Shown here: one piece after another, positions 35,016 through 43,835 of the stretch
Layout of the letters: each line of letters begins with the position of its first letter
How positions within the stretch are numbered: the first letter of the stretch is position 1
Origin: Winogradskyella luteola
GTDB lineage: Bacteria; Bacteroidota; Bacteroidia; Flavobacteriales; Flavobacteriaceae
Assembly: GCF_019203985.1 (NCBI RefSeq)
Contig: NZ_JAGSPD010000006.1
Coordinates: 124,001 to 188,000, forward strand
Direction of reading: 5' to 3'
DNA: 64,000 nt
Made by a program: the position numbers and the translations under genes
The notes under the pieces: generated by a model
Database searches by the model: none
The model's input: the letters and a program-made list of their open reading frames with translations, nothing else
Told to the model about the DNA's origin: nothing

Positions 35016-36278
35016 TTAAAAATACTGCCCTATACCAAACACCAAACCTTGTGTTGAGTCCGGTGTAACACCAACACCATAATCGATTCTAAAAATGGCA
35101 TTGAATATTTTCTTGTGAATAAATCGCAGTCCCAAACCTGGATAAACTCTTAAGTTTTGAGAATCCGCAAAATCACCCAAGTCACCACCTGGATTTCTCC
35201 AACTTCCGGCATCTACGAAAGCATTGCCCTGAAGTGAAAACCAGCCTTTTTCATATAAGGTATACCTATACTCTGTATTTAAAACTATTGCCGCTGTGCC
35301 ACGATCTATAAGATTACCAACACCTCTAATGTTTAAGTTATTATCCACGGCAAACGGTGCAAAAGGCGTTTCATCGTTTGTTGCCAGTCCAAGTCGTAAT
35401 CGATTCGCCCAATTTCCTCGTTTTCCAAATCGCTTAAAGTATTGAAAGTCATTCCAGCCAATTAAAAAATCTGGCAACATATCATCATCTGTAGAATGCA
35501 CATATTGAAAATTAAAGATGCTTCGGAAGCCTTCTACATACTGATAATCGTAATTAAGATTATTGTATTCATAAATCAGTTTGTACAACATTTTATCTAC
35601 CACTAACGCTTGTGGTACATTTGGATTCGTAGCACCAGACTTATACTCATAATCTTCAGTAAAGAAATTAACCCCAAATTCTAAACGATTTGTAAAATTG
35701 AATTGATACAAACCTAATACCTCAAAGGACTCATTATTGTAACGATAGTCTGCTGTAGTATTATCAAAGAACACAGGTTCTTGTGTCGTTAAATTTTGAA
35801 AATTGACAGCCAATCCTAATTTCCTTGAAAATAAAAAGGGAGCTCTGAAATTTATCGCATAAGAATCGTAAATATCTTTTTGGTAAAAGCCCCCAAAAGT
35901 AATGTTTTGCCCAAATAAATTAAACTCATATAATCCTAGTCGATAGGCAAACTCGTCATCATTGGTGGTGTATACATTGGCAGATGGAATGATTGTGAAA
36001 TTCTCTTCTATATTATAAAACACATTAAACTCATTAGGTTCAATAGCAGGAAACACTTGATAAGACGCATGAGCAATAGATGGCAAACGCTTAAGTAATC
36101 TAATATCTTCCTCAATAAGAGAGGAGTCTAATACGACACCTGACTTTATAAAAGCAATTTTCTTTACAAATGATGTTTTTAGTTTTTTGTTTCCTTGAAT
36201 TTTTAAATCAGCAACTTTATACTCTTGGGCATTAGCAAAAGATACCAATAGAAATAATAAAACTGAAAGGTGTTTCAT
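35016..36278 (-). CDS. Omp85/BamA-TamA-like outer membrane protein
   Basis: 420 residues from the ATG at 36278, which opens a clean signal peptide (MKHLSVLLFLLVSFANAQ). A further upstream in-frame ATG would add 12 polar residues and is rejected. One POTRA-like domain (about residues 22-95: YKVADLKIQGNKKLKTSF) is followed by a beta barrel. The conserved RG motif of strand/loop 6 is visible in NLNIRGVGNLID, and the C-terminus ends in aromatic Phe (GIGQYF). It should insert in the outer membrane. With one POTRA it resembles short Omp85 proteins or patatin-less FplA-type barrels rather than BamA. Confidence 0.85.
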   Translation of the reverse strand: MKHLSVLLFLLVSFANAQEYKVADLKIQGNKKLKTSFVKKIAFIKSGVVLDSSLIEEDIRLLKRLPSIAHASYQVFPAIEPNEFNVFYNIEENFTIIPSANVYTTNDDEFAYRLGLYEFNLFGQNITFGGFYQKDIYDSYAINFRAPFLFSRKLGLAVNFQNLTTQEPVFFDNTTADYRYNNESFEVLGLYQFNFTNRLEFGVNFFTEDYEYKSGATNPNVPQALVVDKMLYKLIYEYNNLNYDYQYVEGFRSIFNFQYVHSTDDDMLPDFLIGWNDFQYFKRFGKRGNWANRLRLGLATNDETPFAPFAVDNNLNIRGVGNLIDRGTAAIVLNTEYRYTLYEKGWFSLQGNAFVDAGSWRNPGGDLGDFADSQNLRVYPGLGLRFIHKKIFNAIFRIDYGVGVTPDSTQGLVFGIGQYF

Positions 36279-36340
36279 GTGATGGCTATTACTACACTTT
36301 GTCGCTAACCTCACATAACCTTACTAATTTTTAAATTTTA

Positions 36341-37348
36341 TTATTCTGGTTTATAATAGGTTCGGATAATTTTCTCTACAGGCTTATTCTGAGGTGTGAA
36401 CATTGAGTCGTCTTCACCTCCAACTTTATCGTATTCTATAAACCATTTCCAAATAAAACCTCCTGCGAACCAATCCTCTTTCCAAAAGGTTTCATAGAGT
36501 GCTTTTGTTGTATTGACTTGAGCTTCTAAATTAACATCGGTCATTTTATGGTCAGATACCCATGGCTCTCTACCAGCATAATCAACACTTCTATAACCAT
36601 ACTCAGTAAATAGAATGGGTTTCTTATGTTCTTTAGCCATTTTTTCAATAATCGGTTTATGAGTTTTCCAACCTTTCAAACAGGTTTCAAAAGTTGGTGT
36701 TTTCTCATCACTTACAGGAAAATAGGCATCTACACCTATATAATCTAGCTGATCCCAGAATGGTGTGCGTCTAAACTCATCCCAATTAGCAGCATAGGTG
36801 AGCTTACCTTTATATATAGTTCTAATTTTAGCAATTAAATTAGTCCAATACTCTGGTCTGTATTTTACAAATAGTTCTAGTTCCGTTCCTATACAAAATA
36901 TCTCTGCTTTCGTCTCTTTTGCTAGTTCTGTATATTCAAGAATAAAGCTCGTATATGAATCTTCGAGCGCTTTCCAATCGTCTTCAGAAGTCATCATTAT
37001 ATTACCTGTAAACTCACCTCTCCAAACCCAAATCTGGGGTTTTATCATTATTTTAATATTTTGCCTGCGCAGCTCTTCAATATACTGTCTGGCACCTGCT
37101 CTGGTTTCACCAAACCATTGTCTATCTGTATTATGAACAATATCTGGATGTTCTAGGTTTTTTATAAACCCAAAGGGCATTATTGCGGCAAAATTAGCAT
37201 TAACATTTACGACTGGCTTAACATGAGATCGGTCAGCTTCAATTGCTGCAGCGACAAAACTGATACCATTAATCTTTTCCTCTTGTCCATTACAAGCGGA
37301 TAACGCAATGAGTAAAACACAAAAAAATAGGCACTTAAAAATTCTCAT
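36341..37348 (-). CDS. GH113-like glycoside hydrolase lipoprotein
   Basis: 335 residues with a lipobox ending at Cys19 (IALSAC). The TIM-barrel signatures of clan A glycosidases are the acid/base Glu in IFCIGTELELF, ANWDEFRR, YIGVDAYFPV, and the nucleophile in ILFTEYGYRS. GH113 holds beta-mannanases, and the pattern fits, but the substrate is uncertain. A surface or periplasmic lipoprotein location is likely. It lies 62 bp from the Omp85 gene and may be transcribed with it. Confidence 0.83.
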   Translation of the reverse strand: MRIFKCLFFCVLLIALSACNGQEEKINGISFVAAAIEADRSHVKPVVNVNANFAAIMPFGFIKNLEHPDIVHNTDRQWFGETRAGARQYIEELRRQNIKIMIKPQIWVWRGEFTGNIMMTSEDDWKALEDSYTSFILEYTELAKETKAEIFCIGTELELFVKYRPEYWTNLIAKIRTIYKGKLTYAANWDEFRRTPFWDQLDYIGVDAYFPVSDEKTPTFETCLKGWKTHKPIIEKMAKEHKKPILFTEYGYRSVDYAGREPWVSDHKMTDVNLEAQVNTTKALYETFWKEDWFAGGFIWKWFIEYDKVGGEDDSMFTPQNKPVEKIIRTYYKPE

Positions 37349-37382
37349 AAGAGTTTTATTAAGATCCTAATTTATATAAATC

Positions 37383-38279
37383 CTAGAACAAAGCTCTTAA
37401 ACCTATATTAAATGTTTGCCCCAAACCTGTGTCGTTGCCTCTAATAAAATTTGAATATAAGAACTCTATATTCAGTTCGTCAGTTAATTGGTATTTAGCA
37501 CCACCACCAAGAATAGTTGCATCTTGGCTAAAATCATTAAACCCATCATCATTTCCTCCAAACGAAACCAATTGTATATGTTGTACCAGACCAAGTACAG
37601 TAAATTTAGAGCTCGGAAAATAGCTCAAAAACACGCCTGGTATTAAACGTAGGCTATTATAAGCAAAGCTATCCTGGTCACCAAAATTATATTCTGTGTT
37701 TAGCTCTGTAAATAATTGCCAATCACCACCAGCAAAACTGTAGTCGTAAAAGAATCGGTTTTGAAAAATAAAGCCGCCTTGGTCTAAGAAAACTCCATCC
37801 TCTGTTTCATTATCAATTAGAGGAATGTGAAATGCAGTCTGAATGGTAAAATTACTCACATTTTTTAGGGGATTAAACTTGATGGCTGGTGCAAATGATG
37901 TAAAGCCCGAACGCGCAGAACCACGCTCACCATCAAACGAAAACACATCTAAAGCATCTCTACCTCCAATGGCGTTAGAACGAAATTCTAACAGTAGACC
38001 CATATTAATTCGATTATTATCTGAAATACCAGTAAAAATATCAACTGTTGATGTAAAAAAGGTATTTCTGGGAATGTCTTGTTCCTCTCCACTTGGACCA
38101 AACAGGTCACGAGTTTCAGTATAAAGGTTATTAAACCATTTTATATCCCATTGTCCTTTTTTTAGTAAAATCGATGGTGTGTATTCTTGAATTACACTTT
38201 TTTGAGAGTCTTCATCTTCTTGAGAAAACCCTGTAAAAGAGATTATTAACACAAATACTAGTATACTTATCTTTTTCAT
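37383..38279 (-). CDS. outer membrane beta-barrel protein of unknown role
   Basis: 298 residues. The signal peptide is MKKISILVFVLIISFTGFSQ. The mature protein alternates short aromatic strands and turns and ends FNIGLRALF with terminal Phe, typical of outer membrane barrels. Repeated DQ/GGD turns are present and no enzyme motif is visible. It is followed on the same strand, after 34 bp, by the GH113-like gene, so the pair may act together in glycan uptake or turnover. Confidence 0.75.
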   Translation of the reverse strand: MKKISILVFVLIISFTGFSQEDEDSQKSVIQEYTPSILLKKGQWDIKWFNNLYTETRDLFGPSGEEQDIPRNTFFTSTVDIFTGISDNNRINMGLLLEFRSNAIGGRDALDVFSFDGERGSARSGFTSFAPAIKFNPLKNVSNFTIQTAFHIPLIDNETEDGVFLDQGGFIFQNRFFYDYSFAGGDWQLFTELNTEYNFGDQDSFAYNSLRLIPGVFLSYFPSSKFTVLGLVQHIQLVSFGGNDDGFNDFSQDATILGGGAKYQLTDELNIEFLYSNFIRGNDTGLGQTFNIGLRALF

Positions 38280-38389
38280 TATTGCTGTTTTTATGTTCCC
38301 ACACTTTGTCTGCGCTCAGTGTAAAATCTGTTTGTTTTTAGTTTTAGTAGGTTATTAATGAGAATTTTATTTCCATCGGAATGACAAAA

Positions 38390-39100
38390 TCATTGCTTAT
38401 TTAAACTCCAGTTGTAAGTGAAATAACCCAACTTGTAGTTATCAGGAATTTGCTCTGTTCTGTACTTATTTATAAAATCGATTTCGGTCATTCCATCCAT
38501 GGTGAAATCTTCTTTATACCATTTCATAATTTCAGAGACTTCTACTTTTTTCTTTTTTGTATTTACTTTTAAAAAATTACCATTCAATGCCTTTTTAGTT
38601 TGAGTATCTAACTGAGAATTCAATATGTTTGGCAAGTAAGCTTTGTTAATTAGTGGTGGACAACCCACAGCGCCACAAACTAACACAAAATGAAAGCGTG
38701 CATCCTTAAACTTTGCTCTAAGCAATTTATTTTCTATGTCATTTAATGTAATGTGCTTTCCACCTAAACTATATTTGGTCTTGTCAAAAAATCCTTTATT
38801 ATCTAATGGTGATTTTGTCGGGTAGTTATCTATAATACCTTTTATAGTAGCAATATTATAGGCGTTAATCCAAAATGCCTGGTAGTTCTTGGCATCAGAA
38901 GTTTCAATTGAAATATCTTTAGCAATCCTTAAAATTTCGTCTAAAGTTGATTGATCTTCATGTATGGCTCCATAACCCACTTTTCCATTTTTAACATGAG
39001 TTTCTAAAAATACATTTGTCTTTAAAAAGAAGGTTTCTAAATCTTGAGCACTGATTATACCCATAAACAATAATGCAACATATAAAGGGTGTTTTTTCAT
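38390..39100 (-). CDS. DUF547 exported protein, copy 2
   Basis: 236 residues. A hydrophobic start (YVALLFMGIISAQ) serves as signal peptide. The DUF547 domain fills the rest, with NYQAFWINAYNIATIKGIID, the conserved VLVCGAVGCPPLINKAY and SEIMKWYKEDFTM. It is a stripped-down relative of the lipoprotein at 32453, without a lipobox. Its gene lies between the envelope genes and the oxidoreductase gene on the other strand. Function unknown. Confidence 0.85.
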   Translation of the reverse strand: MKKHPLYVALLFMGIISAQDLETFFLKTNVFLETHVKNGKVGYGAIHEDQSTLDEILRIAKDISIETSDAKNYQAFWINAYNIATIKGIIDNYPTKSPLDNKGFFDKTKYSLGGKHITLNDIENKLLRAKFKDARFHFVLVCGAVGCPPLINKAYLPNILNSQLDTQTKKALNGNFLKVNTKKKKVEVSEIMKWYKEDFTMDGMTEIDFINKYRTEQIPDNYKLGYFTYNWSLNKQ

Positions 39101-39330
39101 GATTTCTATATTTTATTCCACAAAGTAATGGCACTTATGTCGCATAAAATGTTAGGTAACTTACATTGTGAAAAAAAGATTTTCACCGTCTTAATTAATT
39201 ATAAAACCTTACAAATCCTTTTTAATTTAAAATCTATCTAAATTGAAAGTCAGGATTAAGTTCTTACCTTTAAGTTCGACAGACAACTTAACTAGCAATC
39301 AAAAGTTACCCGACTTCTCGGGCATAAATT

Positions 39331-40674
39331 ATGGAGCATATCGTTATTATTGGCAATGGTATTTCTGGTGTTACTTTAGCCAGACATGTTAGAAAATTGT
39401 CAGACAAAAAAATCACCATTGTTTCTGCCGAAACGGATTATTTCTTCTCTCGTACCGCCCTCATGTATATATATATGGGACATATGAAATTTGAGCACAC
39501 ACAACCTTACGAGGATTGGTTTTGGAAAAAAAACAGAATTAATCTTAAAAAAGGTTATGTAGAAACGGTAGAAACGAAATCGAAGACACTTCATTTTGCG
39601 GATGGCGATACATTAAAATATGATAAACTTGTCATTGCCACAGGAAGTAAACCGAATAAATTTGGTTGGCCAGGACAAGATTTAGATGGTGTTATGGGGA
39701 TGTACCATAAACAAGACTTAGAAAATCTTGAAAAACATGCACCTAATAAAGAAGTTTGTAAACGTGCCGTGATTGTTGGCGGAGGATTAATAGGTATTGA
39801 ATTGGCTGAGATGCTAAATAGTAGAAGTATTCCTGTAACGTTTCTAGTCCGCGAATCTAGTTTTTGGAATGGTGTTTTACCCGAAGGAGAAAGTGCCATG
39901 ATAAATAGGCATATTAGAAATCACCACATTGATTTACGGCTTTCAACCAATTTAAAGGAAATTAAATCTGACGATAACGGAAAAGTAAAATCGGTAATTA
40001 TTGAAGAGACTGGTGAGGAAATTCCGTGCAATGTCGTTGGGCTTACTGCTGGCGTATCGCCAAATATAGATTTTATAAAAGATTCTGATATAGAAACTGG
40101 TCGCGGTGTAAAAGTGAACCGCTATCTAGAAACCAATATACAAGACGTTTACGCTATTGGTGATTGTGCTGAGCAACACGAAGCTATCGGTAACAGAAGA
40201 CCAATAGAAGCAGTTTGGTACACAGGTCGCATGATGGGCGAAACCTTAGCGCAAACGCTATGTGGAAATCGTATTGAATACAAACCAGGGCATTGGTTTA
40301 ATTCAGCTAAATTTTTAGATATAGAATACCAAACTTATGGTTGGGTGTTTGGTTCTAAAGGCAGACCAGAATACGAACAACATTTTCATTGGAAACATAC
40401 AGATGACACTAAATGTATTACTATAGCATTTCATAAAGACACAAAAGAATTCTTGGGCATCAACACCTTTGGCATACGTATGCGACATGAGTTTTTCGAC
40501 AAAGTTTTAACAGAAAAATGGAACGTTGATAAAGTGATTGAACACTTATCTGCGGCGAACTTTGATCCCGAATTTTATAAACTTCACGAAAAATCAGTCG
40601 TTGAGCATTACAATAAAACTACAGCAAGTAACATAAGCCTTAGTAAAAAATCTTGGAAAAAAATCTTCGCCTAA
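39331..40674 (+). CDS. NAD(P)/FAD-dependent oxidoreductase
   Basis: 447 residues of the pyridine-nucleotide-disulfide fold. The FAD loop is IIGNGISGVTLARHV, the NAD(P) loop AVIVGGGLIGIELAEML, and the second FAD segment DVYAIGDCAEQ. There is no CxxxxC redox pair, so it is not a disulfide reductase. It begins 14 bp before the gene for a membrane ferredoxin, which makes an electron-transfer pair likely. Such pairs accompany arsenosugar genes in marine flavobacteria; a role there is inferred. Confidence 0.85.
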   Translation: MEHIVIIGNGISGVTLARHVRKLSDKKITIVSAETDYFFSRTALMYIYMGHMKFEHTQPYEDWFWKKNRINLKKGYVETVETKSKTLHFADGDTLKYDKLVIATGSKPNKFGWPGQDLDGVMGMYHKQDLENLEKHAPNKEVCKRAVIVGGGLIGIELAEMLNSRSIPVTFLVRESSFWNGVLPEGESAMINRHIRNHHIDLRLSTNLKEIKSDDNGKVKSVIIEETGEEIPCNVVGLTAGVSPNIDFIKDSDIETGRGVKVNRYLETNIQDVYAIGDCAEQHEAIGNRRPIEAVWYTGRMMGETLAQTLCGNRIEYKPGHWFNSAKFLDIEYQTYGWVFGSKGRPEYEQHFHWKHTDDTKCITIAFHKDTKEFLGINTFGIRMRHEFFDKVLTEKWNVDKVIEHLSAANFDPEFYKLHEKSVVEHYNKTTASNISLSKKSWKKIFA

Positions 40675-40687
40675 ATAACATACAACT

Positions 40688-42310
40688 ATGAAAACAATTA
40701 AATACATAGGCTTAGCTATTTTTCTTATAGGTTTAGTCATTTTCACCGCATCTATCTTTACTGGTTCTTTCAATTTAACCAAACAAGAAGTTGCTGAATA
40801 TATAGAAACACAAGGTTATAAAGGAGATATTATTAAGACTGAACTTGAAAAAGCTTTAGTAACAGAAGAAGAACTCAACATTTTTGAATTTTCCACTCGT
40901 GTGAGAAATGCCTATGAGGCATCAAACAATCACTATGATGAGTTAATCAAAAAATATGATGCTGAAAAGAATTGGGATAAAAAAGGAGAACAATACCAGT
41001 ATAAAATTCATGGCAAACCCCACACCATTAGTTACAACTTGGCAAAAAAGGCGGGTTCTGGGTTTGTGAAGGAAAATGCTGTGCTTATGTGGTGGCTCAC
41101 TTTTGGGCTAGGTATTGTTGGAGCATTGTTATACATTTTACCTAATCTTATTTTGCTTGGAGCTCCAGGAATAAAAAATGATGGTATCTATCACAAGTCG
41201 GCTACGAATCGTGGCTGGATCGCCTGGTTAGTCTTGGTATATCTCGTTGCGTTTTATTTACTGCTTTATTTTATGCCAGATTATGTGGTAAATTGGACAT
41301 TTATTCTCGATCCCATCAGTAATTCGCTCAATGGTGGTGATGCTAGCCAATGGTTTGTTTACGGGTTTTTATATTGTGTAATCATGGTGGTTATGGCTGT
41401 ACGCATGTATATAAAATACCGCCATAATAAGTATCAAATTATACGAACCACTTCAGTGCTGTTTTTTCAGATTGTATTTGCATTTCTGATTCCAGAAATC
41501 ATGACTAGCCTAAACATGCCAGGTTATGATTTTAAAAATGCTTTTCCCTTAGATTATGATTTTTTCTTTGAATGGAATATTAAAAACCTTACTGAAAGCG
41601 GGGCAATAGGACTGTTTATATTGGTTTGGGGCACTGTTTTAACGCTTATAATTGTGCCTTTAATGGTTTACTTTTTCGGAAAGCGTTGGTATTGTAGCTG
41701 GGTCTGTGGTTGTGGTGGACTTGCCGAAACCTTAGGTGATCCTTATCGCCAACATTCTGACAAAAGCCTAAAAGCATGGAAGTTAGAGCGTTGGGTAATA
41801 CATTCGGTTCTGTTGATTTCTATTATAATGACCGTTGTAACGTTATACTGCTATTTTACAGGTGCTCAGTCATTTTTAGGAATAAATTCGCAATGGATAA
41901 AAGACACTTACAGCTTTTTAATCGGCGCTTGGTTTGCTGGTGTTATTGGCACAGGATTCTACCCAATTTTTGGTAATCGTGTGTGGTGTAGATTTGGTTG
42001 TCCCTTAGCTGCTTACCTAGGCTTGGTACAACGTTTTAAATCACGTTTTAGAATCACAACCAACGGCGGACAATGTATCTCATGCGGTAATTGTTCTACA
42101 TATTGCGAAATGGGTATTGACGTAAGAGCTTATGCACAGAAAGGCGAAAACATTATACGTTCTAGCTGTGTCGGTTGCGGTATCTGTTCGGCAGTTTGCC
42201 CAAGAGGTGTGTTAAAATTAGAAAATGATAGTATGAAAGGACGCATTAATCCGACTGAGATCTTATTGGGTAACGATGTAGATCTCATGGAACTTGTAAA
42301 TCAGAAATAA
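40688..42310 (+). CDS. membrane-bound 4Fe-4S protein (NapH/NosR-like)
   Basis: 540 residues with about seven membrane helices. An N-terminal anchor is followed by a periplasmic segment. Two cysteine motifs near the membrane (WYCSWVCGCGGLAETLGDP and WCRFGCPLAAYLGL) are typical of the NapH/NosR type, and two classical ferredoxin motifs close the chain (CISCGNCSTYCEMG and CVGCGICSAVCPRG). It should move electrons across the cytoplasmic membrane. The stop overlaps the next ATG by one base. The acceptor is unknown; partnering with the flavoprotein upstream is inferred from spacing. Confidence 0.86.
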   Translation: MKTIKYIGLAIFLIGLVIFTASIFTGSFNLTKQEVAEYIETQGYKGDIIKTELEKALVTEEELNIFEFSTRVRNAYEASNNHYDELIKKYDAEKNWDKKGEQYQYKIHGKPHTISYNLAKKAGSGFVKENAVLMWWLTFGLGIVGALLYILPNLILLGAPGIKNDGIYHKSATNRGWIAWLVLVYLVAFYLLLYFMPDYVVNWTFILDPISNSLNGGDASQWFVYGFLYCVIMVVMAVRMYIKYRHNKYQIIRTTSVLFFQIVFAFLIPEIMTSLNMPGYDFKNAFPLDYDFFFEWNIKNLTESGAIGLFILVWGTVLTLIIVPLMVYFFGKRWYCSWVCGCGGLAETLGDPYRQHSDKSLKAWKLERWVIHSVLLISIIMTVVTLYCYFTGAQSFLGINSQWIKDTYSFLIGAWFAGVIGTGFYPIFGNRVWCRFGCPLAAYLGLVQRFKSRFRITTNGGQCISCGNCSTYCEMGIDVRAYAQKGENIIRSSCVGCGICSAVCPRGVLKLENDSMKGRINPTEILLGNDVDLMELVNQK

Positions 42311-43143
42311 TGCGATTAACTATTATCTTCTTTTTAATATCTTCATTAGCTTTTGGACAGAAGCTTTATCAAAAAAAAACATTTGAGGATGGCAAAATGA
42401 ATTCAGAGGGCTGGATTGAAAATAATCAAAAGACAGATTATTGGAAATTCTACCATGAAAATGGGCAGCTTTCAAAAGAAGGCCATTATAGGTATAATAA
42501 AAAAGAGGGCTTTTGGAAATTTTACAATGCCAAAGGGCAACTTGTAAAAGAAGGCCACTTTAAAAACGGATTAAAAACAGAGTTTTGGAAAAGATTTAAA
42601 AATAATACTTGCATTGAAGAAGGCCATTATAAAAAAGACAAACGCATAGAGCATTGGAAGTTTTATTACAACAACGGAGAATTAAAAGAAGAAGGGTTCT
42701 TTTCTAATGGCTTAAAAACTGATTTTTGGAGATCTTTTCACAGCAATGGAAAAGTTTCAAAAGAAGGGCATTTTAAAAACGGAAAAGAGCACGGCTATTG
42801 GAAATTTCACCATACAAATGGGCAATTACAAAAAGAAGGTGAATACAATTTAGGGAATACCATAAATTATTGGCAATTTTACAGCGCCAATGGCAAAAAA
42901 ACATCCGAAGGACATTTCGTAGATGGCAAGAAGCAAAACTGGTGGTTATTTTATGATGAGAATGAAAAAATCAATCATAAGTGCCAACTCAGTTATAATC
43001 AAAAAAATGGTTATTGCTTAATGTATAAAAATGAAAAATTGACTTCTGCGGTTAAATATTCCAATGGCGAGAGAATTAAAGAATGGACGGATTTAAAATC
43101 ATTCAAAAAAGAAAATAAACTATCTGATTTAAAAAGTCAATGA
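42310..43143 (+). CDS. MORN-repeat (YwqK-like) exported protein
   Basis: 277 residues. A short signal peptide (MRLTIIFFLISSLAFGQ) precedes about nine repeats of the type GxLxKEGHYxxxKxxxxWKFY. Examples are NGQLSKEGHYRYNKKEGFWK and NGKVSKEGHFKNGKEHGYWK. These are MORN/YwqK repeats, which form an extended beta sheet and bind lipids or proteins; YwqK proteins also occur as toxin neutralisers. The gene overlaps its neighbours on both sides (TAATG and ATGA), so it belongs to a coupled unit with the ferredoxin and the glycosyltransferase. Confidence 0.82.
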   Translation: MRLTIIFFLISSLAFGQKLYQKKTFEDGKMNSEGWIENNQKTDYWKFYHENGQLSKEGHYRYNKKEGFWKFYNAKGQLVKEGHFKNGLKTEFWKRFKNNTCIEEGHYKKDKRIEHWKFYYNNGELKEEGFFSNGLKTDFWRSFHSNGKVSKEGHFKNGKEHGYWKFHHTNGQLQKEGEYNLGNTINYWQFYSANGKKTSEGHFVDGKKQNWWLFYDENEKINHKCQLSYNQKNGYCLMYKNEKLTSAVKYSNGERIKEWTDLKSFKKENKLSDLKSQ

Positions 43144-43835
43144 CCAAAATCGTAGTCATCATTCCTGCCTTTAATGAGGAAGAATCCATTTCTAAAGTTA
43201 TAAAAGATATTCCTAAAACTGTTGAGGAGGTTATTGTAGTGAGCAACAATTCAACCGATAATACTGAATCCAATGCCAAAAAAGCTGGTGCAACAGTTTT
43301 GGTTGAAGAAAGAAAAGGTTATGGTTATGCCTGTTTAAAAGGCATGGAATACGTGGCAAGCTTTGACTATACTGTACGACCAGACATTATCGTATTTCTA
43401 GATGGGGATTATAGTGATTACCCAAATGAGCTGACGAAACTTGTTCAACCTATAATTGAAGATGATATAGATTTTGTAGTGGGAGCGCGAACTAAAGCCC
43501 TACGTGAAGATGGTTCTATGACAGGGCCTCAGATATTTGGAAACTGGCTTGCAACCACCTTAATGAAATTGTTTTTCAGGTCATCATTCACAGATTTAGG
43601 GCCATTTAGGGCTATAAAATATGATAAACTTTTAGCTCTAAACATGGAAGACAAAACCTATGGTTGGACTGTAGAAATGCAGTTAAAAGCACTAAAACAA
43701 AAGCTGAGTTACAGGGAAATCCCCGTTAATTACAGAAATAGAATTGGTGTCTCAAAAGTTTCAGGAACCATAAAAGGTGCTATCTTTGCAGGCGTTAAAA
43801 TCTTATCGTGGATTTTTAAATACAGTTTTAAGTGA
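43140..43835 (+). CDS. family 2 glycosyltransferase, dolichol-phosphate-mannose synthase-like
   Basis: 231 residues. The GT-A signatures are IPAFNEEESISKVI, NNSTDNTESN and FLDGDYSDYP, and the acceptor loop contains SFTDLGPFRAIKYDKL. The family makes polyprenyl-phosphate sugars or modifies glycolipids. It overlaps the previous gene by four bases and the next by four, with a GTG start for the latter. It is part of a translationally coupled glycosylation unit. Confidence 0.88.
   Translation: MTKIVVIIPAFNEEESISKVIKDIPKTVEEVIVVSNNSTDNTESNAKKAGATVLVEERKGYGYACLKGMEYVASFDYTVRPDIIVFLDGDYSDYPNELTKLVQPIIEDDIDFVVGARTKALREDGSMTGPQIFGNWLATTLMKLFFRSSFTDLGPFRAIKYDKLLALNMEDKTYGWTVEMQLKALKQKLSYREIPVNYRNRIGVSKVSGTIKGAIFAGVKILSWIFKYSFK

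Noticed and set aside
35016-36278. Calling the Omp85 protein BamA
   Set aside because: It has only one POTRA-like domain and 420 residues, too short for BamA.
42310-43143. MORN/YwqK gene as part of a second toxin-antitoxin locus
   Set aside because: YwqK proteins can be antitoxins, but no toxin-like gene adjoins it and it is coupled to redox and glycosyltransferase genes.
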